Below, piece by piece: positions 47,596-60,684 of a stretch of DNA of 64,000 nucleotides (its first letter is position 1; each line of letters begins with the position of its first letter). The stretch covers positions 2,666,001-2,730,000 of the forward strand of contig BJKQ01000005.1 in NCBI GenBank assembly GCA_006538405.1, in the 5' to 3' direction. Position numbers and translations under genes: made by a program. The DNA comes from Hansfordia pulvinata. Taxonomy: Eukaryota; Ascomycota; Sordariomycetes; Xylariales. Under the pieces are notes generated by a model that searched no databases, was not told the origin of the DNA, and saw nothing but the letters and a program-made list of their open reading frames with translations.

Positions 47596-50185
47596 TGCTT
47601 CGGGTTTCGTCGGTTGTCGGCCGGTGTCTGCTCTGGGTGATGTCGTGGGGTGGAGGGGTGGGCTGGATGGCGCTGAGGAGAGCTGGGAGGGGACGGGAGG
47701 AGGCCGGTCTGACGTCGCGGGCTCGCGATTCGTGTCCCGATCTTGGCGCCGAGATGTCGAAGGCAGAGATGCAGTATTGAACCGGGCGGTCGTATTTCGA
47801 TGTTGCGGTCGGACGGGGACCTGGAGGCAAGAGGGTGCAGCTGAGCCACGGTGAGGTGAGGCTCAGGTACGCTCGATGCCGATAGCTGAAGCTTGACGAT
47901 ATACAGAGCACCGACTTAGATAATAGATACAGCTGCTGCGACCGGAGGTCGACGCCGAGTGCGGACTGCCATTCTGCGGCGCGTCGGGCGACCCTTGCCT
48001 GGGGAGGCACGGTTGCAGCGGAAGGTACCCATGTTAAAGAGAAAGCAGATGTATCCTTGCACTTTGTCGTGGTCAGAAGCTACAGGGTTCTAAGCTGTGA
48101 GCCAAGTACAGCTTTGAGGGCGCGCCATATGTTCGGCGCGTTTCCGCTTTGGTGGTGGACCCCTGAGAGCGACGCGGGACAGCTCGAGTGTGGGGTTGCC
48201 TTTGCTCGTACGAGTTCCATTAGGTACTCGAGGTAGGTACTCGAGGTACGGACCTTTCCCAGCTTTTTTTTTTTTTCTTTGGCGCCCGGTTTTCCTTTTC
48301 GCCCCCTACTGCACTGGTACTTGTGGTGGTCGCTGATAAATTATCGATGCACCAATTAGGAAATTTCATGTCAACAAACCCGCGGCCCCTCCACCTCGTC
48401 GTTGGAGGCGGCTCTCCAATATTTCGTTGCTATGTACACTCGATCTGAAGCCACCCTCATCGCCGCCCTGACCACGTACGTGTTCTACCTACTTCAATAC
48501 TTGACTGCCGATGCGTGCAGGCATACAAATAATCAGATGATTTACATCATCGGTGCAGCCATGCCTTCGCAACTGGACTCGGCTTGATTCCCCACGCACC
48601 AGGTACCCGTTGCAAGACGCTTTCTCATAAGGGGACAAGCGCCCGTCCTAGCAATGTCCGCACAAATTCGATCAACCGTGCAATGGCGAGCGCTAGGTAC
48701 GAGTATCACCTTGAAATGGTACCGCGGACGGGCACGAGAGTGTTGGTCAAATGACAGGCCCTGCTTGCACCACCTCGAGGGTCCAGGGGCCCGCGGGTGC
48801 TTGGCGGGCGACGAATCTCCGCTGGAGCCAGATGTCCGGCCATTGCCCGTCTGGTGCTAGCCGGCGCACTCGCAAGCAGCGGTGAATGGTGGCGATGGGC
48901 CAGCACGGCAGGGTCGGCGGCGTGCGTTGTACCGGCGATTACGGCTGTGCCACACACCGGCTCGGCTCTAGATACAGCAGGCGGTACGAAGTCCGTTCAT
49001 CTCGTCTTGCGGCCCAGCATTGGGGGCGACGTAGTCGTTTATTATTAGGCAGTTAGTCGCTCCGCACTCCCCATCTGACTCTCTGATATTGAATGCTCGT
49101 AGCCTGGCCACATGGCAACCCGACGATGGCAAAGGCAAACGCGCTGCAGGGGTCCGGCAGTCCCGTCTCGGCAGTCGTACTCGCACATACCAGCTGTACC
49201 TTGCAGTGCCCTCAGCATTATGTAGGTAGGTATGTGGTACGAAGTACTGAAGGGGTTCAAAATGGATGAAGAATGTCCCTGTCAGACTCTCATCTGGTCA
49301 CACGAGTCCATCACCACGGAACCTTGCCCCTATCTGAGGAATCAGAGGGAAGCCAATACGGAGCTGGTACGTGAACTCCTACCGTGAACTCCGTGCAGGG
49401 CGAGGCGGGTTACGGGGCTAGCGTCAGGTTGGACGTGGGCCGGGCGCGCATCCGTGGGCCGCCGCGTCGGTAGCGTCCAGTGGGCAGGCACGGAGGTGGA
49501 CGGGTGCAGCCTGGGCTGCGACCAGCCGTACTGGTACTTCACAGCGGGGTAAAGCCGCGAACGCTTGGCCTGCGGCTTCGCGGCTTGAAGTACTCTTACT
49601 CCATACCGCCTGCTGGCAATCCCTGGCCTGCTGGTCCGCAGCAAGAACCCCCCCTCCCCTCTCTTTCCCCCCCGAAAAAAAGTCAACACAACAAAACACA
49701 GGACGACACGCCAGACCCGGTCTTGCTATTATTATTTCCAGGCATTGGGAAGTATCTGCTGCGGGCTACTTCTGGTACTCTATACGAGCCAGAGTACTTG
49801 ATCTCAAACCACTGCATATTGCAAACTCGCAGTATCTCAACGTCTCCCGTAAGTTGCCTGTACTGCCCTCCGCACTCCCCGTCCTCGCCAAATTTCGTCT
49901 AACTACATACACCCATCTCGACTCCCGGCCATTATTGACAGTCCACCAGTGGTCCCGCCCCATCCACTCCTCGATCTCGCAAACCACACCTCGTACGCCG
50001 CTCTCCGTGCATCCCTTGGCCCTCTCACCACCTCTTCCACCCGCCCCGATCTCCCGCCTGAATCTTCTCTCCTCCCACGTCTGCAGGTTCGAGGTTGTCT
50101 TCCCACCTGCTCGCCGCCCTCCGCCCTCCTTCAACCCTGCCACAGCTACGCCCACCTCAAATCCCGTATCCCATAATCCGTCAAC
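47596..50185. other. Divergent intergenic region before alpha-tubulin
   Basis: No gene is supported. It contains GTACTCGAGGTA-type repeats near 48225-48255 and a T run near 48266. The last 350 bp is CT-rich and is the likely alpha-tubulin leader. Confidence 0.5.
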
Positions 50186-52241
50186 ATGCGCGAGATTATC
50201 AGCATCAACGGTATGTTCTTCCTCCACCGCCCCCTCCCCGGCCCCGTCCGCCCCTGATGCCATGTCTTGATCCCCGGGCTCGCCCGGGCCCGGTCACGGA
50301 TGCAGCTACACGTACCATATCACGACGACCGCTTCTCCCACTGCAGTCGGTCTGCCCGTTCCTCTCTCAGTCGCTTCACATATCCGCTCTGGGCTGTGCC
50401 GCCCCGAGACGCCACGGTCGCTACGCGCGTCGCCGGCACACATCCTACCACTTGGCCTGCTTGTACTGACATGAACCCTTTCTAGTCGGCCAGGCTGGTT
50501 GCCAGATCGCCAACTCGTGCTGGGAGGTGAGTCTCTTGCAAGCCAAAGCAGCACACACCCTGCCTCGGTTTCTCCCGTTGCACCGATCAAGGTTGCATCT
50601 TGCTACCACCCTGACGGGAAAGCAGATGCCAACTCAATCGTGCACTCATGAGTAATCCTCCGACACCGCGGTAAATACTGACAAGCTCTTCTTTCTAGCT
50701 CTACTGCCTCGAGCACGGTATTCAGGTACGTCTTTACAGCCCTTCCCTGTCGTGTGATACTCGGTTTAAGCAGTTGCTAACGCGTTCTCAATACAGCCTG
50801 ACGGTTACCTGACCGAGGAGCGCAAGGCTGCCGACCCCGACAATGGCTTCAGCACTTTCTTCTCCGAGACCGGTATGAGACCTCACCCCCTAATGGGCCT
50901 TCGACAAATTCCATCGCGGCTCGACGCCCAGAAATCGGACTGACAAGCTTGGCACAGGCCAGGGCAAATATGTTCCCCGCACCATCTACTGCGATCTCGA
51001 GCCCAACGTCGTCGACGAGGTCCGCACTGGAACCTACCGCAGCCTGTTCCACCCTGAGCAGATGATCACCGGCAAGGAGGATGCTTCCAACAACTACGCT
51101 CGTGGCCACTACACCGTCGGAAAGGAGCTCATCGACTCGGTCCTGGACAAGGTTCGCCGTGTCGCCGATAACTGTGCTGGTCTGCAGGGTTTCCTCGTCT
51201 TCCACTCTTTCGGTGGTGGTACCGGTTCCGGTTTCGGTGCCCTCCTGATGGAGCGTCTGTCGGTCGACTACGGCAAGAAGAGCAAGCTCGAGTTCTGCGT
51301 CTACCCTGCTCCCCAGACTGCTACCTCGGTTGTTGAGCCCTACAACTCTATCCTCACCACCCACACTACCCTGGAGCACTCTGACTGCTCCTTCATGGTC
51401 GACAACGAGGCCATCTACGACATCTGCCGCCGCAACCTCGGCCTGGAGCGCCCCAACTTCGAGAACCTGAACCGCCTGATTGCCCAGGGTGAGTGACGTC
51501 TGTTTTTTTTAGATGGATCGCAGCTAATAGCTCTCAGTCGTTTCTTCCATCACCGCCTCTCTCCGCTTCGACGGTTCGCTCAACGTCGACCTGAACGAGT
51601 TCCAGACCAACCTGGTCCCCTACCCTCGCATTCACTTCCCTCTGGTCGCCTACTCGCCCATTGTCTCGGCCGCCAAGGCTGCCCACGAGGCCAACAGCGT
51701 CCAGGAGATGACCATGAACTGCTTCGAGCCCAACAACCAGATGGTCAAGTGTGACCCCCGCCACGGCAAGTACATGGCCACTTGCCTGCTGTACCGCGGT
51801 GACGTTGTCCCTCGCGATGCCAACGCTGCTGTCGCCAACCTGAAGACCAAGCGCACCATTCAGTTCGTCGACTGGTGCCCCACTGGTTTCAAGATTGGAA
51901 TCTGCTTCCAGCCTCCCCAGCTGGTTCCCAACGGTGACCTTGCCAAGGTCGACCGCGCTGTGTAAGTCTTTTTAGAAATTCCCGTGTAATGGCAACTGCT
52001 AATAACCACCAGCTGCATGATCTCCAACACGACCGCCATTGCCGAGGCCTGGTCCGCTCTTTCCACCAAGTTCGACCTGATGTACTCCAAGCGTGCCTTT
52101 GTTCACTGGTACGTTGGTGAGGGTATGGAGGAAGGAGAGTTCTCCGAGGCCCGCGAGGACCTGGCTGCTCTCGAGCGCGACTACGAGGAGGTTGGTGCCG
52201 ACTCGATGGAGGGTGAGGAAGACCCCGAGGCTGAGTACTAA
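50186..52241 (+). CDS. Alpha-tubulin
   Basis: Seven exons: 50186-50210, 50486-50526, 50699-50725, 50797-50872, 50958-51488, 51538-51961 and 52013-52241, giving 450 aa, the normal alpha-tubulin length. All junctions are GT/AG and the frame is unbroken. Diagnostic features are the [20 protein letters not shown] start, the GTP-binding loop GGGTGSG, the alpha-specific eight-residue loop region, and an acidic tail ending in Tyr. It pairs with beta-tubulin to build microtubules for mitosis and hyphal transport. The first three introns crowd the N-terminal coding region, a pattern common in fungal tubulin genes. Filamentous ascomycetes often have two alpha-tubulin genes; which one this is cannot be decided here. 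Confidence 0.98.
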
Positions 52242-54547
52242 GCTTGGTCTTGACCCCTTGGGACTGTGGTTGTGCGGACGCGTTGCTAGAGAATGTTTAC
52301 CCGGCCTTTGTGGATGGAGCGTCGGAGCCGCACCAAATGTTGCTGCCTTGATACCCCCTGTTTCGACTGAGTAGGCCACCCGCGACGGCACACCATGTGC
52401 ATGCCGTAGGCCAGTGCTTGCGGGAGGGAAACCCCAGGCCAGTCCAGGTCGAGAAGACACAGCTTGGAAACGGTCTGGGGGCAGGAGGGTATAATTCATA
52501 TGATTCCACAGCAAGACCAGCGGAAAACGCGTGGCAGAGAATTAGTATACTCCTTGTAAATCTCCGTTGTACAACGGCTAATACTTATACATTCGTCTTA
52601 CGTGAGCCTGTTCCAGTAGAGTCATGCCAGTCTGATAGTTCTTGTTATCAGCTCAGTGGCTCCGTCTGTCAAGCGGTTTGCAAATGCAAAGGATCTGTCT
52701 CGAACATCACCAAGTGCTTTAAAAGTCAGCGGCAACCATGCCAGATAACGCAGCCAGTCCTTGGAGAACGTTGGGCTTGAGTAGGGGATCTGTTCAGGCA
52801 CCGGCGGCGGCGCAACGTGATCCGTTGCAGGAGGGTCGTCCACCAATAGCAAGGAGACTAGAGGTGGCGGAGGCTGCGGGCTAGACGCACACGAACCGGT
52901 CAGAACCAATGGACATGGCAACCTGCCAGCTTGGCTGCTGACCTGAGTGCCGCCACCCTCGCATCCTTGCACTTGGGTAGATACCAGGTGGTGTTCTTGT
53001 TAGGTCAGAGCTGCGGCGGACAGGACCATAGAGCTGGTGTGGCTAGTCCCACAACCTGCGCCTTGGATCACGATTGCAGCAGATGCGAGTGGCACTGGGC
53101 AAGTGGCAGATGTACGAGAAGCAACAGAGGGTATCAATGTGTTTTGTCCTTCAACTCGGTTGTTAGTTTACATATGTAGGCTAAGAAAAGGGAGAGCAGG
53201 TTCGCTGGCATGCGCCATGCTTGGTTTTCTGCGCGGCGCAACAACGGGTGGCTAGCATGGAAGCTGCGGGTGTTTGCCTCTGCGTGTCTGTCTATTCATT
53301 GCGTATCTGTGCCGCATAGACCGAGCGAGTTGATGTTGAAAAAAAGGTGTTTACAGCCACGAGTCCGGGCCCTTGGTTCTACGAGTACCTGCTCGATCTC
53401 GGTGAGCGCGGTATATACCCAGTAACCCCCGCAAGGGAGAGAGACGCTGTGAGGGGTCCTCATGGGCTGTCTTGGAAAGCTTCTAGTTAGCTTCTCTCAC
53501 TTCCCGAAGAATGAAGAAAGCCTGAGACACGACGGATCTCCCATATCCTGCAAATTTGAATGTTCCGAGATCTCTGGTGACCTGACCGGACGCAAGTTTG
53601 AATCGACCTTTGGCGGCTAACGAGGGTGACGCGACGACGACATCAGGAGACCGCACCAGCACCTAAACTGTGCTGTTCGTGAAGAGCTGGAGCGAGTGTT
53701 GATTGCTTCCAGTAGATGATGTACTGTACTTGCATTTACGTGCATCTTTAGTGCTGGAGCTTTGCGGCACGTGTACTGGCTACCGACGCGGGCTGAGGTC
53801 ACTCGGTTCGGTCCTACGCGCCCATGCCGCGCGAGGTTGGGTTCTGGGCTCCATTTGCGGCGAAGAAGCTACGGATGGGGTATAGTCTAGTGCAGTGAGG
53901 GCTGAATGGACTGGAAAGCTCGTCATCGCGACCTATTCATTGGGAAGCGATCTGAGAAGCTTAGGGGCCCATCAGGTAAGACCAGTGGATATAGTCTACG
54001 GCTCTCGGAACCGCGTAGAAGTTACATGCAGTCTACCAGCCTGCAGCAGCAGGACACAGGCAGCAGTGCTACAAGGCCTCGGGGCAACCTGACCCAACCC
54101 AAGTCGAGAAGCTGCAGCAGCACAAATTGGAGGTACTGGAGCAGTCATACCTGCTCAAGCGCTCGCTGACGCCCGGGCGGCCCCAAACCACCAACGATCC
54201 TCATTTCGACAACTCACCCGCCACTACCACTCCCTCACCACCAGCCCGCCCTCGCTGACGCCCTCGCCTGTCGCCTGTCCATTGCATCACCGGCCCGGCA
54301 CGCGCCCGACTCGACCAGCAGCGTTCTCTCCGCCGCGCCTCGCCGTCGTGCTCTCTGCCCGTTGCATTTTCGCACAGCTCACGACATCCATCTCCGCTGT
54401 CGACGTACCTACACTTCCGCCTCCCCAAGGCCCTGTCCCACCACTGCCTGCCGATACTTCCGCGCTGCAGCGAGATCCTGCACGGCCATATCGACAGGCT
54501 ACAGTCACCATCATCGAGCTGGACTGCAGGCTGCATCCCACGACTAG
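52242..54547. other. Intergenic region and Ede1 5' flank
   Basis: No gene is supported between the alpha-tubulin stop and about 54.2 kb. From about 54180 the plus strand becomes CT-rich, and this stretch is probably the Ede1 promoter and first leader exon. A TACGAGTAC motif lies at 53380. Confidence 0.5.
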
Positions 54548-54889
54548 GTAAGCCCTTTGCACCGCACCGCTCGCTCTCAAGCCCGTTCGTTGCGACAACT
54601 GCTTGCATGTCGCGATGAGGCCTCGGGTCATGCAGACACGCAGACGGCGAGACACGCAGACACGGAGAAATGGCGCGCGCCCGCTTCCGCACCCTGGCAT
54701 CTCTAGAAGTGGCTCCGCTTCAGTCCGGCTTTCGTTCAGCCAACCCGCCATCCGTCCTCTCGCGGACGGCTGCCTTCCCTTTATAACCCGCATAACGCGC
54801 CTCTCAATCTTATGCCTGCCTGGAGATACTCATCAATCACGCACATGGGCTTTCAACATCCACATCGATGCGCTAACCAGGCCTTACAG
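54548..54889 (+). other. Candidate intron in the Ede1 5' leader
   Basis: A GTAAGC donor follows CACGACTAG, and a GCTAAC branch site followed by CCTTACAG ends the segment. The flanks are CT-rich leader sequence. It is inferred from signals only. Confidence 0.4.
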
Positions 54890-55125
54890 AAGGGGTTCGC
54901 ACCGATCAAAAAAGGGGGACCGCTCTATCCTGGTTGTCTCTGAATAGCGGCCCCATCCAGAAGCTACCAGTCGCCACCCCGCCTCCTCTTTAATCCCTTG
55001 CACCTTGTGCCACTGCCACTCGGTCTGCACTCCCCCACCGCCCGATTTATACGTCCACCCACAGAGAGGGTCAGTCCGGCAGATGCTTGGCCGTCTGACA
55101 GCTCCTTGCCCGTCACAGTCTCATC

Positions 55126-58100
55126 ATGTCGGCCGAAAACACCATTGAGGCCGGTGAGTTTCCAGTTCTGTTGCTTCGCATCCACGCGCCGTCGCCCCCG
55201 TGGCGATAGATAGCTAACATGATTGCCCAGCGACGCCTAATCTCAACCTCGGCCCCGAGGAGAAGAGGGCTTACGGCCTTCTGTTCCGCCAAGCAGATAC
55301 CGATGGCGTCGGCGTTGTCACCGGCGACATTGCAGTCAAGTTCTTCGAAAAGACTCGCCTCGACTCGCGCATACTGGGAGAAGTATGGTGGCTGTCCTCC
55401 CCCATGCCGCAACATCTGCTGACCGGAAACCTGCTCAGATTTGGCAAATAGCCGACCAGGACAACCGCGGCTTCCTCACCCCCAACGGCTTCGCTACAGT
55501 CCTCCGTCTCATCGGCCACGCCCAGGCGGGCCGCGAACCCAGCCCCGAACTCGCCCTGCAACAAGCACCCCTCCCGAGATTTGACGGCCTCAACTTGGGC
55601 GGCCCAACCCCGGCTCCCGCCTCCCCTATCCAGGCTCAAGGCACCGGCATTCGAATCCCTCCTCTGACCCCGAGAAGGTCGCCCAGTATGCCTCCCTCTT
55701 CGAGAGACAGCCACTGCAGGCGAATATGCTGCCCGGTGACCAAGCCAAGAATATCTTCGAAAAAGCAGGCCTGCCCAACGAGATTTTGGGTCGCATCTGG
55801 CAGCTTGCCGACACAGAACAGCGTGGTGCCCTTGTCGTCACCGAGTTCGTCATCGCTATGCACCTGCTCACCTCGATGAAGTCAAACACCCTCAAGGGGC
55901 TGCCCAACATCCTTCCGGCTGGCTTGTACGAGGCCGCTACCCGTCGCCCCGGTGCTCCCAACGTCCCAGCACCTCGCCAGAGCCCTCAGGGCACCGGAAT
56001 TCCCCCTGTTCCTGCTATTCCTCGCCAGCTGAGCGGTCAGGCTCAAATGCGCCAGGCAAGCCCTCTCGGGAGGCCCCCCCTGGGTCCTCAGGCGACCGGC
56101 GTGCCACGCCAGACCACCGGGACTGGTCCGGCAAACGACTGGCTGGTGACTCCTGCCGACAAGTCGCGCTTCGATGAGCTCTACGCTTCCCTCGACAAGA
56201 CCAACAAAGGCTTCATCACTGGAGACGAGGCTGTTCCCTTTCTCAGCCAGTCCAACTTGTCGGAAGACGCCTTGGCTCAGGTCTGGGATTTGGCCGATAT
56301 TACATCCGAGGGTCGTTTGAACAGAGACACATTTGCCGTCGCCATGTTCCTAATCCGGCAACAAAGGAGCAATCGTGACGCTCCTTTGCCGACGGTGCTG
56401 CCCCCGAACCTGATACCCCCTTCGCTCAGAACCCAGGCGCGTCCCCAGCCACCGCAGCCTCAGTCTCAGGTCGGCCCCTCCCCATTCGACGAGCCCGTCC
56501 CCGTTTCCGCCCCCGTTCCCGCTCAAGCTCCGGTTCCCCCGCAGCCCAAGTCCGCCATGGATGATCTCTTCGGTCTCGATACCCCTACCTCGCCGCAGCA
56601 GCAGCAGCCCCTCTCTACGGGGGGCTCTGTTGGCAAAGATCCGTTTGCAGAAGGCTCCTCCACTTCGCCCGTCCGCAATAACTCCTTCAAGCCCTTCGTA
56701 CCTTCGTCGTCTTTTGGCAGGACTCTTGCATCTCACGACACGGGTGCTTCGGCTACCAACTCTCAAAAGGGCGTTGCCGGGGCATGGACGATCTTCTGGG
56801 CGCCGATGACGAATCCAGCAAGAACATCTCCAACGACTCGACTGAGCTGGCCAATCTGTCCAACCAGGTCAGCTCTCTCTCCCAGCAGATGCAAACAGTG
56901 CAGGGCCAGCGTGCCACCACTCAGACAGAGCTTAATCAGGCCAGCGAGCAGAAGAAGAACTTCGAGCAGCGCCTCTCTCAGCTGCGTACCCTGTACGAAA
57001 AGGAGGCCAAGGACGTCAAGACGCTACAAGACCAGCTCAAGGCCATTCGAGAGGAGACGAGGAAGCTCACTAACGAGATGGTGTCAATTGACGGCACTCA
57101 CAAAGACTTGACAGCCCAGCACCAGCAACTGCAGACGGCCCTGCAGTCAGACCAGGCTGAACAAGCCAGTCTGAAGCAGAAGCTTAGCACCATGAATGCC
57201 GAGATTGCCCAATTGAAGCCTGCTATTGAGAAGCTCAAGTCCGACGCCCGTCAGCAAAAAGGCATGGTAGCGATTGGCAAGAAGCAGCTGTCTACGGCTG
57301 AGGGCGAGCGGGATAAGCTGAAGGCCGAGGCCGAAGACTTGGCCAAGGGTGGCGACGAAGCCTTGCGCTCGGTTGACACCAACTCCCCTATCCTTTCTTC
57401 CGCTCAGGTTGCCAGTCCAGCAGCGTCGACTACCAGCGGCAACAACCCCTTTTTCAAGCGCACTGGAAGTACCGACGTGACCAGCGGCTACGCATCTCCG
57501 GCTGCCAAGCCGTATGGCGAGAAGTCCTTCGACGACATCTTCGGTAGTATTGGTGGCGCAGGAAGTTCTTCCGGCACGCCTCCGCCCCCCACGTCTTTCA
57601 AGCAGCAACATACCGGTCAGTCCTCGGCTAGTGTGGGCTCCTTTGGAACCCCTGGCACGAGTCGCCAGCCGACGTTGAACGAGCCCCCGCCGCCGCCGGA
57701 CTCTCGGCAGATCAGCTCCAGCTACTTGCCGTTCAGAGAAGCTCCGGAGTCTCTATCGTCTTCGCGCCAGGTGTCGCCCCCAGTTAGCCGCGGTGGAGAC
57801 GGTGCCACGGCGCCTGTGGCTCCTGTGGAGGCCACTGGCACAGGTCAAAGCAGCGGCTCCGCTGAGACCAAGAAACCTGATGCAGAGGACAAGCTTGCGT
57901 CTACCAGCAACGGCTCGATTCCAGGCGCATTCCCCGATGAACCCTCGGAGACCGCGACTCCGAACCCTCCTTTTGGCGGTGAACGGGACAGCGACCCCTT
58001 CGGTAAAGACGTCGGCAACGTCAAGGATGACTTTGATTCTGCATTTGCTAGCTTCAAGCCGCAGGACAAGTCCAAGGACGCCTCCAAAGCATTCGCCCCA

Positions 58101-59221
58101 AGCGCGAATACCGAGTTCCCGCCCATTACCGAGATTGAGCAAGATGACGACTCGGACTCGGCCAGCGAGAATGGATTTGACGATGACTTTGCCCCGGCAT
58201 CTCCCCCGCCAAACAGGCAGAAGCTGGCCAAGCTGCACCGGCACCGTCGTCCCCCAGTGTCACCAAGGCGGCGCCTTCATCTGAGGCTCCAGCAGCCGAT
58301 GGGGCAGGAACGCAGCCCCAAGCACCCAAGTATGATGACCAGTCGTTTTTGAGCTCTCAAAGTTCTGGCGCCGCGCACAAGAATACTAACTCGACATTAA
58401 GCGATCTGTCATCGTTCCCTGAGCCCCCAAGACTTCGCCTTCATTCCCATCTCCGAAGGCGGATGATCCGTTTGCCCCGGCACCGGCCCCCGCCGCTGCC
58501 GCTCCAGCAGCCAAAGGAGCATTCGACGATCTTGACGACGAATTCGAGGGCCTCGAGGAAGCAAAAGAGGGCTCGGCCGATGACGAATTTGCCAACATCT
58601 CGAGGTCCAACCTTGACGATTTCAACCCAGTGTTCGACAGCAGCCCTCCTCCCAGTCAGCCCAAGAGCGAGTCCACAAACACGTCGGCAGCGTTTGGAAT
58701 GAACAGCAGCTATGACTTTGGAAACGTGTCCACGACGTCCACGACGACAGCCGGTGCGCCCGCTGCGGGTAACAGCACCGCTGCTGCCGCACCGCCCGCT
58801 GGCGGCAAGGGCGCTGCTCCGGCGGAAAACCACGATTGGGATGCCATCTTTGCCAGCCTGGACACCCCTGGCGAAGGGGCCAGTGCCGCCAACCTGACTC
58901 ACCCAGCTGCCAAGGATGAAGAGTCCGGCGGGGCCTCTCTGGGCAAGGACCTCAACCGCCCTGTCGCAGGCCGCGCTCTGACTGACGAGGGCAAACATGA
59001 CGACCCGATTGTCAAAAACCTGACTTCTATGGGCTACTCAAGAACAGATGCCATCACTGCTCTTGAGAAGTACGACTACAATCTGGAACGCGTAAGTTGA
59101 CCCATCCCGATACGTATCTTCGGCCCGATCACTCTGCCCCCAGCCTTGTCTCGCTATGCTCTTGCGATATTCAACTAACAGTGACGACCAGGCCGCCAAC
59201 TACCTAGCAAGTCACTCCTGA
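55126..59221 (+). CDS. ede1: Ede1-like endocytic scaffold, EH and UBA domains (four apparent frameshifts)
   Basis: Ede1/Eps15 proteins start clathrin endocytic sites at the plasma membrane. Introns are 55154-55230, 55383-55438 and 59092-59191. Three EH domains are visible: residues about 20-95 (RILGEIWQIADQDNRGFLT), 190-265 (ILGRIWQLADTEQRGALVV) and 345-420 (ALAQVWDLADITSEGRLN). A coiled coil of about 180 residues follows (from ISNDSTELANLSNQVSSL), then a disordered Ser/Pro/Asp stretch with DPF motifs, and a C-terminal UBA domain (NLTSMGYSRTDAITALEKY) completed by the last exon (AANYLASHS). The frame slips by one base at four runs: CCCC 55668-55671, GGGG 56779-56782, CCCCC 58203-58207 and CCCCC 58424-58428. 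Each slip continues a recognisable domain, and four added bases give exactly 1,288 aa. Assembly error is far likelier than decay. Confidence 0.92.
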
Positions 59222-60684
59222 TGCCATGAAGGGTTGGCTTCTAGTATATTTGCTTCTGAAGCATGAGATGTAATTCTCGCCATACCACATCCTAGCGTTT
59301 GTGTTCAAACAGACTTAATGATGTCAGCGAAACTAGTTTCCTGTTTTTTTCCGTGCCATCTGAAGCCGGATATTAGGTGGGGCTTTGGACTAGGGGCTCG
59401 GCCTCAGGCACACAAAGGCAGCAAGGTTGAATTGTTTCACTGGCCCGACATTGGCCCTTGGTGACAGCGGTCGCAGAAGACTTTGATGATTTGATACCTC
59501 TTCCAACATCAAGCCTGTGTTTTTTCTTGGTCCTTTATTATGCTTCTCTGATCTCTGCGGGCTGTACTCCGCCCCGTTCCTATGTCCCCTTCAGTGCCGC
59601 ACATGTTGCAGTCGGCACAGAGCCCGTCGGGCAGTTGCGGGTGGCTGTGCTACCGAGTCGAAACAATCCCCCGTATACTCGTCATCATGCCGTCCACTCA
59701 CCTGTACCTAATGTATATTCCTTTATGTAAATTGTTCCCTCGTCGCCATGTGTCCTGGGGCTTTCGCGCGTGTGCTGCTTTGGGAGGCGGAGTGACTGGC
59801 CGCGTGGCTCTCCAGTGGAGATGGGCCCGCCTTGCGAGGCGCGATTCCGAGGATGATGTACGGAGATAAGCTAAGGCAAGTTCCTTGCCAGGGTTCAGTC
59901 GCGGAACACAGCGAGGTTGGAAGTGAGAAACGAAATGAACTCGACTATAATAGCTTGATCCAGCTTGGGAGGATTGACCGCTGAGGTGAGTTTGTCTCTG
60001 AGCCAGCTACAGCAGGTTCAGGCTTAGCTTTTGGACCGGGGGCAGTTGGGTGCCTATTTTTAAACCGCGCTGATCTACGAGCTTGCTGACAGTTGATCCT
60101 GTTCAGCAAATGTCTGCAGAATGGTGGTCCCCGCGGTCCGCTTATTTCTTGGGCCTGGTGGCATGCTCGCACTGCTTCTTCGGGGTCCAGCTCCTTCGGC
60201 TCAACAGCGCGCCTGGGCTGTATTCCCTCGCTCGACAACCCCCTGGAATCAGCCTGCCTCAGGATACTCCTCCCGCACCGTGACGGGGGCCTTGCCTTAT
60301 ACGCAGGGGCGCGCCGGCGAATCACGGCATCGCTCTGCCAGTATCACGCACTGCGGAGGACTATACGCCTCAGCCGCCCCAAACCCCCCCCACCGGCTTG
60401 CAGGATCCCTCGCGCGCATTCTGACTGCCACGAGGACGGGCGGGCACTTGGGGGCCGCAAGACAAAGAGACCATGGATTGAGTATATAATGCAGAGGTGG
60501 CGACACCCCCGAAGCTCTGCGGATCTCTTTGCCACTCTTTCATAAGCTCATCGTTAAGCTACGCCTTCGTTTCGTCCCATCTTCCGAGACCTTGTCTGAA
60601 CGACACGCGAGCAACCAGTCTTTGATAGACTCTTGAACTCGTTCCGAACCGACTCTCTTTTCTGTGTCTTTTTTTCTTTCTGCA
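59222..60684. other. Intergenic region before the Thr/Pro-rich secreted protein
   Basis: No gene is supported. The last 200 bp has a TATA box and a CT-rich leader for the downstream gene. Confidence 0.5.
60483..60490 (+). promoter_or_regulatory. TATA box of the Thr/Pro-rich secreted protein gene
   Basis: TATATAAT-type element about 195 bp before the ATG, followed by a CT-rich leader. Confidence 0.5.

Noticed and set aside
55126..59221. Ede1 as a pseudogene
   Set aside because: All four breaks are one-base losses in C or G runs; domains continue across them and no in-frame stop mutations are found.
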